Origin: Candidatus Latescibacterota bacterium
GTDB lineage: Bacteria > Latescibacterota > UBA2968 > UBA8231
Length of the DNA stretch: 17,765 bases
Reading direction: 5' to 3'
Assembly: GCA_022825185.1 (NCBI GenBank)
Contig: JAJDYK010000227.1
Coordinates: 1-17,765 of the forward strand
Numbering within the stretch: position 1 is the stretch's first letter; each line of letters opens with the position of its first letter. The position numbers were made by a program, and so were the translations under genes. Under the pieces are notes generated by a model that was not told where the DNA came from, made no database searches, and saw nothing but the letters and a program-made list of their open reading frames with translations. Below, one piece after another: positions 14,319-17,765 of this stretch.

Positions 14319-15370
14319 CCGCCAACAGACCCTACGCACTACGCGCCGTCCCCGGTTTGTACGCTAGCAAGCCGGGAATCCAAGTCGCCGTTCAGACCTC
14401 GCACAAGGCCAGCGACGAGGATCTGCAATTCTTCCAGCAACTCGGCGTCGAGTGGGTCATGCTCGGGATTGACGACCCGGCGTTGCACAGCGTCGAACAC
14501 TACAAACAGTTCGCCGCGCGCTTTGCCCAATACGGCCTGCAGATCTATCGCATCGCCAATCACGCGGTCCACAATGTTCCGGAGATCACGCTCAATCTGC
14601 CCGGTCGCGACGAGAAAGTCGAAGAACTGATTCAGTTCATCCGCGATCTCGGTGCCGCTGGCATCCGCTACCACACGTACGCCCACATGGGCAACGGCAT
14701 CTGGAGCACCGGCCGCACCACTCGCCGCGGCGGCATGAGTGCGCGCACCCTCGACATCAAAAATGCCAAAGGTCGCTGGGGCAGCGAGACGTTTGCCGGC
14801 GACTTGACCCATGGTCGCGCCTACACGGAAGACGAGTTGTGGGAAAATTACGAGTACATGATCCGCAAGGTGGCCCCAGTCGCTGAGGAAGCTGGCGTTT
14901 ATATCGGCATCCATCCCGACGATCCGCCGGTCTATGCGCTAGGCGGAATACCGCGCTGCATCTTCGGCAACTTCGCTGGGTACAAGCGGGCGATGGACAT
15001 CGCCGACAGCCCCAATATCGGCGTCTGTCTGTGCGTCGGCTGCTGGCTGGAGGGCGGCAAGCAGGGCATGGGGGCGTCGGTCGAAGAGGCGATACACTAC
15101 TTTGGCGCGCGCAACAAGCTCTTCAAAATTCACTTCCGCAACGTCTCCAACCCCATGCCCGACCCGTGGACCGAAACCCTGATGGACGACGGCTATCAGG
15201 ACATGCACCGCGTGATGCAGGCTTTGCGCGCCGTCGAGTTCGACGGGGCCATCATTCCCGACCACATCCCCGACATGCTCGGAGGAAGTCGCGCGGGCGT
15301 CGCGTACTCCATCGCCTATATGCGGGCGTTGGTGCAGGCGGTCAACAACGAAAGCGGCGGCCCGGCCTAG
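14315..15370 (+). CDS. Mannonate dehydratase (UxuA)-like TIM-barrel enzyme, copy 2
   Basis: A 351-aa second member of the UxuA-like family, clearly diverged from the copy at 10981-11952. The metal ligands are H200 (GIHPDDPP), C240 (VCLCVGCW), H273 (KIHFRNV) and D316 (IPDHIPDM). RRGG (137-140) corresponds to RGGA of the other copy. Two further cysteines near C240 (C238 and C243) are unusual. The N-terminal RWYG of classical UxuA is absent. ATG 14315 is chosen because AAGGAAGGT (14301-14309) precedes it and it overlaps the phyH stop as ATGA; an upstream TTG at 14267 would sit inside phyH. It is the last gene of the operon. Two UxuA-like enzymes in one locus suggest two dehydration or epimerisation steps, or two epimeric substrates. 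A sugar isomerase role is possible. Confidence 0.82.
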   Translation: MTANRPYALRAVPGLYASKPGIQVAVQTSHKASDEDLQFFQQLGVEWVMLGIDDPALHSVEHYKQFAARFAQYGLQIYRIANHAVHNVPEITLNLPGRDEKVEELIQFIRDLGAAGIRYHTYAHMGNGIWSTGRTTRRGGMSARTLDIKNAKGRWGSETFAGDLTHGRAYTEDELWENYEYMIRKVAPVAEEAGVYIGIHPDDPPVYALGGIPRCIFGNFAGYKRAMDIADSPNIGVCLCVGCWLEGGKQGMGASVEEAIHYFGARNKLFKIHFRNVSNPMPDPWTETLMDDGYQDMHRVMQALRAVEFDGAIIPDHIPDMLGGSRAGVAYSIAYMRALVQAVNNESGGPA

Positions 15371-15619
15371 CCGCGCTTTGAAAATTTCAGTCCTGATAAA
15401 GGGACAAAACATCCAAGAACTTTCAAACTCTACCTCTTTTTTTCTCGTCGGTCCGATCTGATTATCTTGAGTTGTTCACCCATATTACATATATAGAACA
15501 GCAAAACGTCCGTAATTAGCCTGACCGGTGCAGACGATGGAGCGCGCAACTGCCGCCGGCGTCTTTTTTTTGTTCGTTGCAGACAGTCAAGGGCTTACGG
15601 TCTTGCGCGGAGGTATTCG
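15371..15619 (+). other. Non-coding region between the sugar-acid operon and the secreted repeat protein
   Basis: About 250 bp without a supported gene. It holds an AT-rich segment with a promoter candidate, TTGAGT (15467-15472), 17 bp, TATATA (15490-15495), predicting a start near 15502. It also holds the hairpin plus T8 described separately. A T7 run at 15437-15443 has no preceding stem. GGAGGT (15609-15614) serves the next gene. Confidence 0.5.
15525..15571 (+). terminator. Terminator-like hairpin with T8 tract
   Basis: CCGG (15525-15528) plus GCAG (15530-15533) pair with CTGC (15550-15553) plus CCGG (15556-15559), with a small internal bulge and a 16-nt loop; CGTC and eight T residues (15564-15571) follow. 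It could end the upstream operon. If the TTGAGT/TATATA promoter is real, it instead lies in the leader of the next gene and could act as an attenuator. Confidence 0.5.
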
Positions 15620-17765
15620 ATGATCAGGTTGTTGGTAGCGGTGCTCGGCGTCGTGTTTATGCTCGGCAACGGCTATGCCGAAATCAAGCGGTGGCGGATC
15701 GGCGACGAGGTGCATCCCTGGATTCTGCGGCCGGTCACCGGTCGCCTCGACTTGGGTCGCAGTTGGGCGGTCGAGCTGATCGCCGATGACGATGGCGACG
15801 GACTCATCGACGAAGACCCCGTCGAGCTCGTCGACAACGATCTCGACGCGCTGCTCAATGAGGACCCCATTGACGAGCAAGTGGACAACGACGGAGACGG
15901 TCAACTCAACGAGGATCCAGTCAACAGAATCGACGACGATGGCGACGGACTCATCGACGAAGATCCGCTGGAACTTTTCGACAACGATCTCGATGGGCTC
16001 ATCGACGAAGACGGGCCGGATCCTCAGTTCGACAATGACGGCGATGGCCAACTCAATGAGGACGGGTTGTACACGCTCTTTGACGACGATTGGGACGGCC
16101 AACTCAACGAGGACCCAATCAACGGAATCGACGATGATGGCGACGGACTCATCGACGAAGACCCGTCGCTTCCTGAGCACGGCCAAGGCGTGACCATCTG
16201 GCTGCGGCCAGTGCGTCTGGACAGCCTACGCAACCTCGCCTATCTGCTCAACCAGCGCTTCAAGGCTGGCGAGTTCGGCGGCATCATCCCCGGCAAGGAT
16301 CCCCAGCGCCCCTTTATGGTGGTGCCGAGCGAATATGGCTTTCGTCGCGAGATAGCCGACCCGATCTCGGCCGACTACTGGGCGACCATGCAGGTAATCG
16401 GTCGCGTCGACGCGGAAAAAGCAGTTGACGGCAACCTGCGCACGGAATACGGCTCCGCCCTTTACGGCCGCGGCGGCGTTGGCATCAACCTGATGGGCTA
16501 CTACTACCTCAATCGCATTGTCTTTCGCCCACGGCCGACCTTGCCCGCTAGCACTATTGCCAATTACTTCATCCGCTACGGCGACCACACCACCATTGAC
16601 AGCCGCTCCGAGACCATCCAAGCGCGCAGAACACTAGTTCCCGTTACCAATGGCCAGTTCAATCCGGTAGTCAAGGACATCCAATTCGATCCGCCCTTTG
16701 TCGCTGGCCGTCTCGACGTAGTCTCGATTGATCCCAGAGGCACCTACGTCGAGACCGCCGAAGCGGGCTATTTTGGCGATGGCTATGTCATCGACGGGCA
16801 GTACACCTCGGCCATCATCGACGTGGGTACGCCTACTCCGCGCATCCGTCGCTACGACCGCGAAATCGAGCAATTCGCCGGCTCGGAGCGCGAGGCGTAT
16901 GAAAACCAGTTTCCCCTCGACGTGGCCGGTGAGCAGGTCAACTGGGGCAAGGTGCGCTGGCGCGGCAACCGCCAAGGCCGCGACGGCGATGTTCGCATCC
17001 AGTTTCGCGTTGGCAACACCCTCGACACCCACATCTACGCCCGCCGCTTGGGACCGGGACTCACGGACACTCAAGACGAAAACGGCAATCCTCTTGACCT
17101 GTTTTCCTGGATCAAGATCCCCGAAGGCCGCGTCCCCGAGCGCGAACTGCAATACAATGAGCTAGGTGTTGACCTAGGCGACGACGGCCTCTTGGGCTGG
17201 AGCTTCTGGTCGGCTCCTTTCAAGCTCGAAGACGCCCTCATCGACGAGAGCCTGCCCGAATCCGAATGGCAAAACACCGGCGTTCAGCTACCCCTGCCCG
17301 GCGGCACTCGCTACATCCAATTCCGCATCCTCTTCGACTCGGCCCAGCACAGCGCGGCGCTGTTGGACTTCATCGAATTCGACTACGACGCGCCGCTGGT
17401 GTCGGGGGGGATCGTCGCTGAGATTTTCCCTCCCCGCGTCACCTTGGGCGAGGAAACCGCGTTCCGCTACTTTGTCCGGCCCTTCTTCAAAACAGGCGAG
17501 GCGACCTCCTTCAACCGAATCGAGATCGCCGTGCCCAGCGCGGATACACGCATCGACACCTTGCGCTTCGACGGCCAGGACTGGGCTGAGATCACCGCGG
17601 GCACGGGTGCCGACCCGCTGCGCCAGATTCATCCCATCCGCCTCGCCCCCGCAGAAGGCCGCACCGACAGCTTGGGGCAATTTGCCCAGCGCGTGGTCAC
17701 AGACCCGCGCACCGGCTCGTCCAAACTGCACATCAAGCTGCCTTTGATGGGTGCTGAGCACTTCC
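15620..17765 (+). CDS. Secreted protein with DxDxDG acidic repeats and discoidin-like segment (3' end outside window)
   Basis: The reading frame stays open from ATG 15620 to the window end, giving at least 715 residues; GGAGGT stands 5 nt upstream. Residues 1-20 form a signal peptide with probable cleavage after GNGYA. Residues 56-167 carry seven full acidic repeats, followed by an eighth core (171-182). The repeats follow D-x-D-x-D-G-x-[LI]-[DN]-E-D, like thrombospondin type 3 or dockerin-type calcium loops. Around residues 255-315, VDAEKAVDGNLRTEYGS and a following I-N-L pattern resemble an F5/8 type C (discoidin) carbohydrate-binding domain. The rest is beta-rich (for example FPPRVTLGEETAFRYFVRPF). 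It is probably exported and surface-associated or extracellular, with calcium-stabilised repeats. No enzyme motif is visible. The C-terminus, where a sorting signal would be, is missing. Confidence 0.82.
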   Translation, partial: MIRLLVAVLGVVFMLGNGYAEIKRWRIGDEVHPWILRPVTGRLDLGRSWAVELIADDDGDGLIDEDPVELVDNDLDALLNEDPIDEQVDNDGDGQLNEDPVNRIDDDGDGLIDEDPLELFDNDLDGLIDEDGPDPQFDNDGDGQLNEDGLYTLFDDDWDGQLNEDPINGIDDDGDGLIDEDPSLPEHGQGVTIWLRPVRLDSLRNLAYLLNQRFKAGEFGGIIPGKDPQRPFMVVPSEYGFRREIADPISADYWATMQVIGRVDAEKAVDGNLRTEYGSALYGRGGVGINLMGYYYLNRIVFRPRPTLPASTIANYFIRYGDHTTIDSRSETIQARRTLVPVTNGQFNPVVKDIQFDPPFVAGRLDVVSIDPRGTYVETAEAGYFGDGYVIDGQYTSAIIDVGTPTPRIRRYDREIEQFAGSEREAYENQFPLDVAGEQVNWGKVRWRGNRQGRDGDVRIQFRVGNTLDTHIYARRLGPGLTDTQDENGNPLDLFSWIKIPEGRVPERELQYNELGVDLGDDGLLGWSFWSAPFKLEDALIDESLPESEWQNTGVQLPLPGGTRYIQFRILFDSAQHSAALLDFIEFDYDAPLVSGGIVAEIFPPRVTLGEETAFRYFVRPFFKTGEATSFNRIEIAVPSADTRIDTLRFDGQDWAEITAGTGADPLRQIHPIRLAPAEGRTDSLGQFAQRVVTDPRTGSSKLHIKLPLMGAEHF
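15785..16165 (+). repeat. Tandem DxDxDG-coding repeats with higher-order A-B-C periodicity
   Basis: Eight units of 16-17 codons encode acidic calcium-loop-like motifs. A 26-bp segment encoding DGDGLIDED is identical at 15791-15816, 15938-15963 and 16136-16161, spaced by 147 and 198 bp (49 and 66 codons). The unit order is A-B-C, A-B-C-C', A, which points to duplication of a three-unit block followed by one extra single-unit duplication. Confidence 0.85.

Noticed and set aside
15785..16165. Repeat block considered as a CRISPR array
   Set aside because: The repeats are in frame, 48-51 bp per unit, encode acidic loops and have no unique spacers.
15587..16186. 199-aa minus-strand frame with repeated VFVDESVAIVVD segments
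   Set aside because: It is the antisense reading of the DxDxDG repeats; the plus strand has a signal peptide, a ribosome site and a frame open for 715 codons.

Overview
The window is a GC-rich (roughly 60%) bacterial chromosome segment. Nothing in it fixes the taxon. A lipoprotein with the Cys + PPTGGP + Ig-like layout common in the Fibrobacterota-Chlorobiota-Bacteroidota (FCB) group, the adenosylcobalamin-dependent ribonucleotide reductase, the pairing of a PhyH dioxygenase with mannonate-dehydratase-like enzymes, and a secreted protein full of DxDxDG repeats together suggest an uncultivated FCB-like lineage such as Latescibacterota. That placement is an inference from gene content, not a phylogeny.

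Housekeeping half (1-10972). The 3' end of nrdR is followed by nrdJ (class II ribonucleotide reductase). Between them lie a TTGACA promoter, a 16-bp NrdR-box-like palindrome and a perfect 11-bp hairpin, so NrdR very probably represses its neighbour. A clear intrinsic terminator ends nrdJ. Convergent to it is a minus-strand pair with overlapping ATGA: map (methionine aminopeptidase, probable TTG start) and a PhnP-like metallo-beta-lactamase phosphodiesterase. Divergent from map is a plus-strand run: topA, xerC, an Ig-like lipoprotein and a small pilin-like protein, the last three tightly spaced or overlapping. thyA lies convergent to this run. tRNA-Cys(GCA) and tRNA-Leu(UAA), both with encoded CCA, close this half.

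Accessory half (10981-15370). A small sugar-acid metabolism module begins 8 bp past the tRNA-Leu gene. A mannonate-dehydratase-like TIM-barrel gene on the minus strand diverges from a plus-strand operon: an L-idonate-5-dehydrogenase-like gene, an unrecognised 119-aa protein, a PhyH-type Fe(II)/2-oxoglutarate dioxygenase, and a second, distinct mannonate-dehydratase-like gene. The 124-bp divergent intergenic region carries two back-to-back promoters, a 13-bp palindrome and a 9-bp inverted repeat. The dehydrogenase promoter predicts a leaderless mRNA. I read the module as oxidative and dehydrative catabolism of an unusual, perhaps modified, uronic or aldonic acid; the substrate cannot be read from the sequence.

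Final region (15371-17765). A non-coding stretch with a promoter candidate and a terminator-like hairpin leads to a large secreted protein that runs off the window. It has a signal peptide, eight DxDxDG acidic repeats in a higher-order A-B-C arrangement, and a discoidin-like segment.
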